From JAJPXI01 sp051867655 (GTDB lineage Bacteria > Bacillota > Clostridia > Oscillospirales > Oscillospiraceae), in assembly GCA_051867655.1 (NCBI GenBank), contig JBJDYV010000113.1, positions 1 to 64,000 on the forward strand: 64,000 bases of DNA. Reading direction: 5' to 3'. Shown one piece after another: positions 52,752 to 61,408 of the stretch (position 1 is the first letter of the stretch; every line of letters starts with the position of its first letter). The translations under genes and the position numbers were made by a program. Under the pieces are notes generated by a model. That model was not told where the DNA came from and ran no database searches. It worked only from the letters and a program-made list of their open reading frames with translations.

Positions 52752-53983
52752 AGAAGCCGGTCGAAGTAGGTGTGGTCGCCGCTTTGCTGGCGCTGGTTTA
52801 TGTTGTGGGCCTGGTCGGAGGCTTGTACGCCCTGTGCTACACGGCAGGAGGATGGAAGCGCGACGATTTGGAACGCTATGCGCGGCAGCGAGTCATTGAG
52901 TATACGAACAACGGCCGCGTGAATAACTGGGACAACGGCGGCATGGCCGTGGTCGTTTATAATGAGGATGGAGAATTTCAGGATTTCTTTCGGGAGAACG
53001 GAGATCCGTTTGTCATAGAATTTGTTCTCCAATCGGAAAGCTTCGTGCCGATGGTACTGTCCGGCAAAACGACAATGAAGCTGTATGCTTTTGTCAAGGA
53101 CTACTCGAAATTGGGATATACATCATATTTGTATATCGGCCTTCCCATGCGCGTAAACGGTGAGATATGCGGTGCGTTTTTTTGGATCAAAGAGCTTACG
53201 GATCTGTCGGAAACGCTGATCGCATATGCAATTATACTAACCGCGTTTTTTGCGGCCATTGCAGTGTTCATCATGGCATATCTCCGCATGCAGCACAATT
53301 ATGATACGTTGCGCAGCAAGTATATTGACAATATCACGCACGAGCTGAAGTCCCCGATCGCATCCATCCGGGCGCTGGCTGAGTCGCTGACTGACCGGCC
53401 GGGGAAAACCGAAAATGAACGAAATGCCTATTACGGCATGATCATTGGCGAGGCCAACCGTCAGGAAAAAATGATTTTGAACGTGCTGACTCTGGCGAAG
53501 CTGCAAAGCGCCCCGACAAAGCCACGGCGGCGGCGGGTCCCCGCGTCCGATATTTTTGACCCCATATGCGAAAAGCACGGAGCAATGTGCGAGCTGGTGG
53601 GAGTCGATTTTCAGGTCTCGGAGAGCATATATACGCTCCCGCAGCTCTATACGGACCCCCAGACGATTTGTCAGGTTCTGGAGATCGTGCTGAGTAACGC
53701 GAGAAAGTTTGTTCCGGAGGATGGGCGGATCTCTCTTTCGGCCACGGTACAGCGGCGGCATGTTACGATTTGCGTGGCCGATAATGGCGTGGGAATCCCA
53801 AAGGAAGAACAGCCCTATGTTTTTGAGCGGTTTTATAAAGGCAGTCAGCGGTGCAATGATACGGGCAGCGGTTTGGGCCTTGCGATCGCCAAAGAGTCCC
53901 TTGCCGCGCTGAAGGAGAGAATCTGGGTGTCCAGCGAGGAGAATAAGGGGACATCGATCTTTTTTACAATTGCACGCGCCTGA
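52748..53983 (+). CDS. Membrane sensor histidine kinase
   Basis: A 411-residue kinase with two membrane segments (about 7-30 and 158-180) enclosing a ~125-residue extracytoplasmic sensor domain. It has a HisKA domain with His198 (NITHELKSPIASIR) and a HATPase with N box (VLSNARKF), DNGVGIPKEE and GSGLGLAIAKESL. There is no HAMP or PAS domain between membrane and HisKA. It pairs with the upstream regulator and precedes a TRAP operon, which resembles DctS/DctR-type control of TRAP importers. Confidence 0.94.
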   Translation: MKKPVEVGVVAALLALVYVVGLVGGLYALCYTAGGWKRDDLERYARQRVIEYTNNGRVNNWDNGGMAVVVYNEDGEFQDFFRENGDPFVIEFVLQSESFVPMVLSGKTTMKLYAFVKDYSKLGYTSYLYIGLPMRVNGEICGAFFWIKELTDLSETLIAYAIILTAFFAAIAVFIMAYLRMQHNYDTLRSKYIDNITHELKSPIASIRALAESLTDRPGKTENERNAYYGMIIGEANRQEKMILNVLTLAKLQSAPTKPRRRRVPASDIFDPICEKHGAMCELVGVDFQVSESIYTLPQLYTDPQTICQVLEIVLSNARKFVPEDGRISLSATVQRRHVTICVADNGVGIPKEEQPYVFERFYKGSQRCNDTGSGLGLAIAKESLAALKERIWVSSEENKGTSIFFTIARA

Positions 53984-53995
53984 ATAATAAATTGA

Positions 53996-54042
53996 TGCGC
54001 CAACAGGCTTGAAGTTTATTCTGCCTGTTGGCGCAGTTTTAT
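53996..54042 (+). terminator. Terminator after the sensor kinase
   Basis: Perfect 13 bp stem TGCGCCAACAGGC / GCCTGTTGGCGCA, then GTTTTATT. Confidence 0.9.
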
Positions 54043-54102
54043 TCTGATTCAGCTTTACCATGCTTTTGCACCGCAAAAACTGACACAAAATTGCAACAAC
54101 TT

Positions 54103-54122
54103 TGAAACAAGATGTTGTTTCA
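54103..54122. promoter_or_regulatory. Candidate response-regulator operator before the TRAP genes
   Basis: Inverted repeat TGAAACAA-GATG-TTGTTTCA, about 135 bp upstream of the first binding-protein gene; related GCAACAAC/ATGTTG half-sites flank it. Confidence 0.45.
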
Positions 54123-54256
54123 TTCATGTTGAGCTTATGTTATCTTGTGTCTGCAAGTTGATATTTCTTCAAGCGGCGTGCAAAATGCGGTCAAAACTGT
54201 CACTTTTTCCCTTGTTTCTGAACAGAAATTCAACAAGTAAAGGAAGAAAATGACCC

Positions 54257-55315
54257 ATGAAACGAGCTTTTGCATTGATTTCGGCGCTTTCCCTGTGTTT
54301 TGGTTTGCTGGCCGGATGTGAGTCCTCCGGTACGAGCTCGAACGAGTATGACAAGGTTTATCAGTTGTCATTTGCGATCCATGACCCCGAAGATTCCTTG
54401 CGCACCTTATATTATGAGCGGCTTGCGGAGCAGACCAGCGAAGCCACGAACGGCAAGGTCAAGATCACGGTCGTGCCCGGCGGCAAGCTGCTGGCCTCGA
54501 CAGATGTAGCCGAGGGCATCCCGGCCGGGGCGGCCGATATGGGGTGGCTGCTGACCACTTTTTTCCCAGGGCAGTTCCCGCTGAGCGAAGCGGTCACGCT
54601 GCCCATGCTGTTTGAGGACAGCTATGTGGCCAGTCAGGTGCTCCTGGATCTGTATGAACGTTCCCCCGAGCTTCAGGCCGAGCTGAAAAACTATAAAATT
54701 CTGCAGCTGTATACCAATCCGATCAACACGATTTTTACCAATGAAAAAATCGAGCGTGTATCTGATTTGAAGGGGATGCATATTCGAGCCACCGCCGGTG
54801 TTGCCACCGATATTGTTGCCGCGTGGGGCGGCTCTCCGCTTTTGATGGGACCGGAAGAGATCTACCAGTCCGTGGAGAAAGGCGTTCTGGACGCTATGGT
54901 GTTCGAGTGGTCCGGCTTCGATGTGTATGATCTGGGCGAAGTGACGCGCTACTGCGTGGATGTGCCCGTTACGTGCGGTGTATTCATGACGGTCATGAAT
55001 CAGGAGTCCTACGACAGCCTGCCCGAAAAATACCAGGCGGTCATTGATGAGATCTGGGGCGCCAGAGAGGTGTCCCTTGAGTTTGCACAATCTTTTATCG
55101 ATAATGCGGATGCCGCGCGGGAAAAGGGCGTCAATGAGTACGGCATGACTGTGATCGAGCTTTCTGACAGTGCCGCCGCGGAATTCAGGGACGTCGCCGA
55201 TGACTATGTGGAAGCATGGGTGGAGAAGATGACGACAGACGCCTTTGACGCCCAGGCATATTTGGACCTGCTGCTCTCGCTGAAGGCGCAATACGAGGAA
55301 CAACCGCTTTCCTGA
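54257..55315 (+). CDS. TRAP transporter solute-binding protein (DctP) 1
   Basis: A 352-residue extracytoplasmic binding protein with a lipoprotein signal (LLAGC, Cys22) and DctP-family motifs. These include KVKITVVPGGKL, the carboxylate-binding region LKGMHIRATAGVATDIV with its conserved Arg, and YQAVIDE. It should bind an organic acid and hand it to the DctM/DctQ membrane pair. A second binding protein follows 61 bp later. Its codons are mixed in base composition, unlike those of the genes after it. Confidence 0.92.
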   Translation: MKRAFALISALSLCFGLLAGCESSGTSSNEYDKVYQLSFAIHDPEDSLRTLYYERLAEQTSEATNGKVKITVVPGGKLLASTDVAEGIPAGAADMGWLLTTFFPGQFPLSEAVTLPMLFEDSYVASQVLLDLYERSPELQAELKNYKILQLYTNPINTIFTNEKIERVSDLKGMHIRATAGVATDIVAAWGGSPLLMGPEEIYQSVEKGVLDAMVFEWSGFDVYDLGEVTRYCVDVPVTCGVFMTVMNQESYDSLPEKYQAVIDEIWGAREVSLEFAQSFIDNADAAREKGVNEYGMTVIELSDSAAAEFRDVADDYVEAWVEKMTTDAFDAQAYLDLLLSLKAQYEEQPLS

Positions 55316-55376
55316 CACCCGGATGCATCGCGATTCGTCGCGTTATGATTATACTAATTTTTTAGGAGGAAAAGAA

Positions 55377-56429
55377 ATGAAACGAGTACTCGCGCTGATC
55401 GTATCCCTGGCAACCCTGCTGTGCCTGGCAGCTTGCGGGGGCGGAGATTCCGGTTCCGGCTCCAATTCCGGCTCCGGCGACACCGACAAGGTGTATAACC
55501 TGACCTTCTCCATGCACACCCCCGCTGACACCCCCGTGGGCCGCCACTTCCAGGCCATGTTCGACGAGATCGAGGAGAAGACCGATGGCCACGTCAAGAT
55601 CACCCTGCATGGCTCCGGCACCCTGGCCGCTGCCGCCGACGTGGTGGACATGGTGGCTGACGGCGGCTGCGACATGGGCTGGGTCTTTACCTCTTTCTAC
55701 TACGGCCAGTTCCCCCTGACGGACGTGCTGACCCTGATGGGCAACAACCCCCAGAGCTGCGTCCAGGGCACCGAGGTGCTGTACAACCTGTACCACGAGT
55801 TTGACGAGGTCGCCGCCGAGTGGTCCAACTTCAAGGTCCTGCAGATGCACGTCAACCCCGTCAACTACATCTACACCTCCACCAACCCCGCCACCCTGGC
55901 CGACGTCACCAAGATGAGCGTGCGCGCTCCCTCCGGCGCCTGCGCCAGCGTCATGGGCAACCTGGGCCTGAACGTGATCTCCATGGCGCCCAATGACATC
56001 TATGACAACCTGTCCAAGGGCAACATCCAGGGCTACATCATCGAGAACACCGCCGTCACCGACTACAGCCTGAACGAGGTCACCAAGTATGTTGTGAACG
56101 TGCCCCTGAACCAGGGCCCCTTCGCCGTCATCATGAACCAGAAGACCTACGACAGCCTGCCCGCCGAGTATCAGGCCGTGATCGACGAGTATACCACTCT
56201 GGACGCCTGCAAGGCCATTGCCCAGGTTTGGGAAGACCAGGCCGCCGAGAGCGGCGAGAAGCTGCTGGAGAACGCCGTGCTCGTGGACTGGTCCGCTGAG
56301 GACGTGGCTACCTTCAACGCCGCCAGCGACGCTTACGACGAGGCCTGGGTGACCGAGCACAGCTCCGACAGCTTTGACGCTCAGAAGCTGCTGGACCGCT
56401 GCCACGAACTGTACGCCGAGATCGGATAA
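55377..56429 (+). CDS. TRAP transporter solute-binding protein (DctP) 2
   Basis: A 350-residue lipoprotein (LCLAAC, Cys19) and a paralogue of the previous gene, with GHVKITLHGSG, VTKMSVRAPSGACASVMG and YQAVIDEY. Third codon positions are almost all G or C, in sharp contrast to DctP 1. The ATG at 55377 follows TTAGGAGG. Two binding proteins for one DctM/DctQ pair would widen the substrate range. Confidence 0.92.
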   Translation: MKRVLALIVSLATLLCLAACGGGDSGSGSNSGSGDTDKVYNLTFSMHTPADTPVGRHFQAMFDEIEEKTDGHVKITLHGSGTLAAAADVVDMVADGGCDMGWVFTSFYYGQFPLTDVLTLMGNNPQSCVQGTEVLYNLYHEFDEVAAEWSNFKVLQMHVNPVNYIYTSTNPATLADVTKMSVRAPSGACASVMGNLGLNVISMAPNDIYDNLSKGNIQGYIIENTAVTDYSLNEVTKYVVNVPLNQGPFAVIMNQKTYDSLPAEYQAVIDEYTTLDACKAIAQVWEDQAAESGEKLLENAVLVDWSAEDVATFNAASDAYDEAWVTEHSSDSFDAQKLLDRCHELYAEIG

Positions 56430-56500
56430 TTTCCTTCTTCGGGAGCGCGTGGACCCTGCGGAGCAGGCTTCACGCGCTCTCGTCCGCCACGCATCAGATC

Positions 56501-56722
56501 TAAGGCAACACCGCACAATTGCGTCTGCGGTCTTCGGCGGATCTTTTGAGCCGAAAATGCGGTATTTTTTCTTGAAATACACCGCAGCGTTAAGCAAACA
56601 TGCCGGTGGCATGTTTGCAGCGCAGGCCCAGCCGGCTATGCCGGCCGGGAGACGCCAAAGGCGTGCGCTACCGCAAAATCTCTCGCCGAATCCTTTTGCC
56701 GAATTATGCGGTGTTGCCCTAA
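56501..56722. mobile_element. MITE-like element between dctP2 and dctM
   Basis: About 222 bp bounded by inverted repeats TAAGGCAACACCGCACAATT and its near-exact reverse complement ending GCGGTGTTGCCCTAA. Internal short palindromes are present (GCAAACATGCC..GGCATGTTTGC, GCCGGC..GCCGGC) and there is no gene. It separates the binding-protein genes from the membrane-protein genes of one transporter. Confidence 0.8.
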
Positions 56723-56740
56723 AACGGAAGGAGTTCATTC

Positions 56741-58051
56741 ATGAGCGCATTTACGATTGGTATTCTCGGCATTGTCGCTTTGCTGATCCTGATCTTTCTG
56801 GGCATGAACATCGGCTTGGCGCTGATGACCGTGGGCTTCTGGGGCTACGCCGCCGCAATCAACCTGACGGCGGCCAACGTGGTTTTGTCCACCGTTCCCT
56901 CCACGCAGGCCAGCAGTTACAGCATGATGGTGGTGCCCCTGTTCATCCTGATGGGCAACTACGCCTACCACGCCCACCTGTCCGACGGTTTGTTCAATTT
57001 CTTTAAGAAGTGGCTCTCCCGCGTACCGGGCAACCTGGCCTGCGCGACCATCGCCGCCTGCGCCGGCTTCGGCGCCATCTGCGGCTCCACCCCCGCCACC
57101 TGCGCCGCCATGGGCGCTGTCGCCCTGCCCGAGATGCGCAAAGAGGGCTATGACGACAAGCTGACCACCGGCGCTATCGCCTTCGGCGGCACACTGGGCA
57201 TTATGATCCCCCCCAGCACCCCCATGATCCTGTACGCCGTGCTGACCACCACCTCCATCAGCGCCCTGTTCTCTGCCGGCATCATCCCCGGTATCCTTCA
57301 GGTCCTGATCGGCATCCTCTTTGTGGTCCTCTGGTGCAAGCTGCGTCCGGGTCTGGCTCCCGCCGCCTGCAAGACCCCCTGGAGAGACCGCTTTATCTCC
57401 ATCAAGGGCATTCTGGGCGTCGTCGTGCTGTTCGGCATTGTGCTGGGCGGCATGTTCTCCGGCTGGTTCTCCGTGGCCCAGGCTTCCGCCATCGGCGCGT
57501 TCCTGGCCTTCCTGATGCTGATCTTCCCCGGCCGCAACTTCAACTGGACCAGCATCAAGGCCGGCCTGAAGGACTGCGCCAGCACTTTTGGTATGTCTTT
57601 CCTGATCATCGTGGGCGCTTCCGTGTTCTCCAGCTTCCTGGCTGTCACCCAGGTGCCCATGACCCTGGCCAATATCATCGCCGACCTGCACGTCAACCGC
57701 TATGTCATCATTCTGCTGATCACCCTGATCTACATCTTCCTGGGTATGATTATGGACGGCCTGGCCATGATGATGATGACCGTGCCCATCTTCTGGCCCA
57801 TCGTCTCCGCACTGGGCTTCAACGCCATCTGGTTCGGCATCTACATCATCCTGGTCATCAACTTCGGCTCCATTTCTCCTCCGGTCGGTATGTGCTGCTT
57901 TGTGGTCAAGGGCCTGGACAAGAAGATCTCCCTGGCCACCGTGTACAAGGGCGTGCTGCCCTTCATCGCCGCTCTGGTGGTCACCATTGCATTTGTCCTG
58001 TTCGTCCCGAGTCTGGCCACCTGTATGCCCAAATGGCTGGGCCTGATTTAA
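56741..58051 (+). CDS. TRAP transporter large permease (DctM)
   Basis: A 436-residue protein with 12 or more membrane segments and DctM hallmarks: STPATCAAMGAVALPEM, GTLGIMIPPSTPMILYAV and YIFLGMIMDGLAMMM. It forms the transport path for the substrate captured by the two DctP proteins. ATG 56741 follows GGAAGGAG. Here it precedes the small subunit, whereas the usual order is P-Q-M. Confidence 0.95.
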   Translation: MSAFTIGILGIVALLILIFLGMNIGLALMTVGFWGYAAAINLTAANVVLSTVPSTQASSYSMMVVPLFILMGNYAYHAHLSDGLFNFFKKWLSRVPGNLACATIAACAGFGAICGSTPATCAAMGAVALPEMRKEGYDDKLTTGAIAFGGTLGIMIPPSTPMILYAVLTTTSISALFSAGIIPGILQVLIGILFVVLWCKLRPGLAPAACKTPWRDRFISIKGILGVVVLFGIVLGGMFSGWFSVAQASAIGAFLAFLMLIFPGRNFNWTSIKAGLKDCASTFGMSFLIIVGASVFSSFLAVTQVPMTLANIIADLHVNRYVIILLITLIYIFLGMIMDGLAMMMMTVPIFWPIVSALGFNAIWFGIYIILVINFGSISPPVGMCCFVVKGLDKKISLATVYKGVLPFIAALVVTIAFVLFVPSLATCMPKWLGLI

Positions 58052-58067
58052 GGAAGGGGGCCATGAC

Positions 58068-58595
58068 ATGAAAACTTGGGATAAAATCGGAAAAGTTGTT
58101 TATAAAATCGGTTCGATCGTGGGTGTTGTCGCCATGGTCGGTGTGGCCATGCTGGTCATTCTGAATGTGTGCGACGTGGGGTACAACAAGATCACCGGCT
58201 CCAACATCCTGGGCGCGTATGAGATCTCCCAGAACATCCTGATGGTAGCGGTCTTTGCGGCCTTCGGTTATGCTCAGGTCCACAAGTCCCACATCCACAT
58301 GACCCTGTTGATCAACGCCCTGCCCGGGAAGGCCAAGTTCATCCCCTTCTTCCTGACCGGCGTGATCTCCTGCGTCACCGGCGCCTACTGCACCTATTCC
58401 ACCGTGTACCGCGGTATCTCCCAGATGAATTCCAACGCCATGTCGGACATTCTGCACTATCCGCTGTACCCCTTCTATTTCCTGGAGGCCATCGCCATGG
58501 CGGTCTTCGTGCTGGTGCTGGTCTATGACACCATTATGTCCCTGCTGGCCATGTTCAACGACGACATCGCCGAGCGGGTACATGCCACCTGGTAA
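58068..58595 (+). CDS. TRAP transporter small permease (DctQ)
   Basis: A 175-residue four-helix membrane protein of the DctQ family (GAYEISQNILMVAVFAAFGYAQVHKSHIHMTL matches the family core). It works with the DctM protein encoded 16 bp upstream. It is the last gene before the putative right end of the island. Confidence 0.9.
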   Translation: MKTWDKIGKVVYKIGSIVGVVAMVGVAMLVILNVCDVGYNKITGSNILGAYEISQNILMVAVFAAFGYAQVHKSHIHMTLLINALPGKAKFIPFFLTGVISCVTGAYCTYSTVYRGISQMNSNAMSDILHYPLYPFYFLEAIAMAVFVLVLVYDTIMSLLAMFNDDIAERVHATW

Positions 58596-58820
58596 ATTGC
58601 AGCCATTCCTCTCTTTCCTCTTTTTTTCCTTGCAGACGCAGGCCGGTTCAAGACCTCGGTAAACGGGACCTCCCTCAGCGGCATGGAAACCTGTTTCGGC
58701 ACAACGGGCAGTGAGCCGAACGCCAAGCCGATGGGCGCTCAAAGCGGCAGACAACGGTGACGCGGAAATGGAAGGTACAGCCGGTCCATTTCCCCATTTC
58801 CGTGATCATCAGCAGTACCG

Positions 58821-58834
58821 CCTCGCCTCCACCA
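58821..58834 (+). other. Putative attachment site (attR), duplicate of the ssrA 3' end
   Basis: CCTCGCCTCCACCA, identical to the last 14 nt of ssrA (6555-6568) and again followed at once by AAAATC-type sequence and a terminator. The flanking DNA upstream is not ssrA, as expected at the far end of an inserted element. Confidence 0.6.
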
Positions 58835-58877
58835 AAATCCGGCCGGAAACGAACCTGTTTCCGGCCGGATTTTTCTT
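58835..58877 (+). terminator. Terminator built like the ssrA terminator
   Basis: ATCCGGCCGGAAAC / GTTTCCGGCCGGAT, 6 nt loop, then TTTTCTTT. It shares the GAAAC-loop-GTTTC apex and the tail with the hairpin after ssrA. It may be the original ssrA terminator displaced by insertion. Confidence 0.85.
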
Positions 58878-58988
58878 TCAGTAAAGCACAAGTATTTTCT
58901 TGTGGACGCCCAAGGGAACGGTGTTAGACTTTCCCGCCGTTCAATGATACACTGTTTTCATAGAACGGCCATGAATTCCCAGCTGTAT

Positions 58989-59924
58989 TTACAGCGCGGC
59001 GAGGACGCTCTCCGCCTCCCGGATCAGGCGCAGCTCCTCCGTGTGGAGGTGCAGGCCCTTGGTGTGGCTGATGGCCACCTTGGGTTCAAAGCTCGCGACC
59101 CGGATGGGATAGGTCAGAAGCCCCGCCGTCTGCTCCGGGTTTTTGTGAAACCACCATTGGGTGTGGCTTTGGGTGGAGAGCAGGCACCCCTGGGCGCTGA
59201 CGCAGGCGTACTCGTTCAGGTCAAAGCTCTCCGAGCTGAAGCTGAACGCGGGGGAAACGTGATACTCACCGAAGATCAGCTCCAGGCTCTGCACCAGCTG
59301 CCCGTAGCGGTCCCGCAGGGCGATGAAGGGCATCTCCTTCAAAAGGGAGAGGTCCCCCGTGCGCAAAAGCTGCGCCTCCACAGCCGGCCACCGGTCCCCG
59401 TAGATCTTCTCCGCCAGCGCGCGCTGAAAGGTGACGTGAAACGGGTCCGGGTCCCGTAAAATGTGGTTTTCCAGGTGGGGACACAGGGGCAGGGAGCTGA
59501 GATACAGGTCCACGCCGTTCATGTTGTGCTCGATGTCGTTGTGCTGGCGCTTCACCACCGCGATCTCATACTCCGGGTACTTTTCCCGGAACCGGGTCAG
59601 CAGCTCGGGCAGATAGGGCGGCGTCCAGAAGGTGGGCAGACCCAGCGTGATCTTCCGCTTGCGCTTCTGAGTCACGTCCTTGATCTCCTCCATCATGCCG
59701 GTGTAGACCCGCAGCAGCTCTTTGCCGTTCCGGTAGAGACATTCCCCGGCCACGGTCAGCCCGGCGTTTTTGCCCCGCTTGAACAGGGGCGCGCCCACCT
59801 CCGCCTCCATTTTCTTCAGCTGCTCGCTGAGCGCCTGCTGGGAGATGTACAGCTTGCGCGCGGCGGCGCTGATGCTCCCCTCCTCCACAATGGCGAGGAA
59901 ATAGCTGATGTTGGAAAAATTCAC
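58989..59924 (-). CDS. LysR-family transcriptional regulator
   Basis: A 311-residue LTTR: HTH GSISAAARKLYISQQALSEQLKKME and an effector domain (KRKITLGLPTFWTPPYLPEL). I take a GTG at 59924 as start because GGGGGG precedes it; upstream codons to 59975 lack a ribosome site. It is divergent from the ceramidase-domain/PhlG/lactonase run (start 60047 or 59996) and so probably regulates it. Confidence 0.9.
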   Translation of the reverse strand: MNFSNISYFLAIVEEGSISAAARKLYISQQALSEQLKKMEAEVGAPLFKRGKNAGLTVAGECLYRNGKELLRVYTGMMEEIKDVTQKRKRKITLGLPTFWTPPYLPELLTRFREKYPEYEIAVVKRQHNDIEHNMNGVDLYLSSLPLCPHLENHILRDPDPFHVTFQRALAEKIYGDRWPAVEAQLLRTGDLSLLKEMPFIALRDRYGQLVQSLELIFGEYHVSPAFSFSSESFDLNEYACVSAQGCLLSTQSHTQWWFHKNPEQTAGLLTYPIRVASFEPKVAISHTKGLHLHTEELRLIREAESVLAAL

Positions 59925-60046
59925 GGCCCGCCCCCCTTTGGGTTCATTATAATATGGGAGAGCCGGAAAGCACAAGGAAAAACTTTAAATTTTAAATGTG
60001 GAAAGGAGCGTGGGGCCGTGCGGAACTTCCGTGCGGCCGGGACAAG

Positions 60047-61393
60047 ATGACAAAGCAGCTTTCTTGCGGAGCGGCCCGGGTGAAGATCACCCCGCCCGAC
60101 AGCCTGCTGCCCCGCCTGCGGGGGCTGAAGGGGTACCGCCTGGCCGGTGTGATCGACGACCTGTTCGTCCGCGCCATGGTGATCGGAAACGGGGAAAACC
60201 GCGCGGCGCTGATCTCCTTTGACCTGAACACGGCCCCCTGCACCCAGGAATTCCTGGAGGAGCTGTCCGCCGAAGCGGGAATTCCCGTGGAGAACATCCT
60301 GTATTTTGCCACCCACACCCATGCCGTGCCCGTGGTGGAGCCGGACCGGCACGGACACGACGCCCCCCCGCCCGACGTGCAGCAGGGCAGGGAGGAGTAC
60401 ATCGCCTTTGTGCAGGAGCAGACCCGCGCCGCCCTGAAGCAGGCCCTGGCGACCATGGAGCCCGCCCGGATGGGGTACGCCTTCGGGGAGAGCGCCATCA
60501 ACGTGGTGCGCCTGCAGGAGTACACCTATCGGGACGAGAACGGCGTGCCGTTCCCCGTGTGCAACCTGGGCGCCGACCCCACGGCCCCGGCGGACCGGAC
60601 GCAGTTTCTGCTGCGGGTCGAGGCGCTGGACGGCAGGCCCCTGGCCTTTCTGGTCAACTACGCCATGCACAACGTGGCCACCATCTGGAACGACTTTGAC
60701 GGCACCGGCGCCATGGGCATCAGCAGCGACATCGGCGGGCGGATCAGCAAGCTGCTGGAGGAGCAGTACGGCGGCGTGGCCCTGTGGTCCAGCGGCGCGG
60801 CGGGCGATTTGAACCCGCTGATGCTCAACGAGGTCATCCTGCCCGACCCCGTCACCGGGCGGACCTACGAGACCCACCCCAAGGGCGTGGAGCCCGCGCT
60901 GACCGCGCTGAAGATCATGTCCGAGCGCAACTGGGCCGACGTGCAGGCCCTTGCCCGCGCGGTGCGGTGCGAGGAGAGCGAAGGGGAGGTCGCCGCCGTG
61001 CTGGAGTGGTCCGTGACCCCCGGGTGCGCCTGCATCCGCCATCACGGCGCGCCGCCGGAGTTTATCACCGGCCCCGACGTACCCGAGCACACCGTGCGCC
61101 TGCAGATGGTACGCATCGGCTCCCTGACCCTGTGCGGCGCGGGCACCGAGCTGTATTCCTCCATCGGCGCGGCCATGCGCGCCGCCATGCCGCAGCCCGC
61201 CGTCCTGATCACCCTCAACGCCGGGGAGCTGTGCAGCAGCCACTACGTCCTGGACGACGCGGCCATCGCCCGCTGCGACGCCTCCCGGGGCTTCGCCATG
61301 GTGCCCGGCTACGACGAGTTCCGCTGCTGCGCGGGCGTCATGGAGGACGACCTGACCGGGCATGTGCGGCACATGGCCCAAAACCTTGCGTGA
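60047..61393 (+). CDS. Neutral/alkaline ceramidase-N-terminal-domain hydrolase
   Basis: A 448-residue protein similar to the N-terminal catalytic domain of neutral ceramidases (PF04734). Metal-binding signature THTHAVPVVEPD (ceramidase THTHS-like) and SSGAAGDLNP are present. It lacks the C-terminal domain and has no signal peptide, so true extracellular ceramidase action is unlikely; a cytosolic zinc amidase or ester hydrolase is possible. The start is uncertain: neither ATG 60047 nor ATG 59996 has a strong ribosome site, but homology begins at about 60050. Confidence 0.75.
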   Translation: MTKQLSCGAARVKITPPDSLLPRLRGLKGYRLAGVIDDLFVRAMVIGNGENRAALISFDLNTAPCTQEFLEELSAEAGIPVENILYFATHTHAVPVVEPDRHGHDAPPPDVQQGREEYIAFVQEQTRAALKQALATMEPARMGYAFGESAINVVRLQEYTYRDENGVPFPVCNLGADPTAPADRTQFLLRVEALDGRPLAFLVNYAMHNVATIWNDFDGTGAMGISSDIGGRISKLLEEQYGGVALWSSGAAGDLNPLMLNEVILPDPVTGRTYETHPKGVEPALTALKIMSERNWADVQALARAVRCEESEGEVAAVLEWSVTPGCACIRHHGAPPEFITGPDVPEHTVRLQMVRIGSLTLCGAGTELYSSIGAAMRAAMPQPAVLITLNAGELCSSHYVLDDAAIARCDASRGFAMVPGYDEFRCCAGVMEDDLTGHVRHMAQNLA

Positions 61394-61408
61394 AAAGAGG
61401 GAACTGAC

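Larger units (their letters stand above)
58596..58988. other. Gene-free region holding the putative right island end
   Basis: No gene is seen. It includes the 14 bp ssrA 3'-end copy (58821-58834) and the terminator that follows. Confidence 0.6.

Noticed and set aside
58902..59459. + strand open frame opposite the last LysR gene
   Set aside because: It is an antisense shadow with no ribosome site; the minus-strand LysR is unambiguous.
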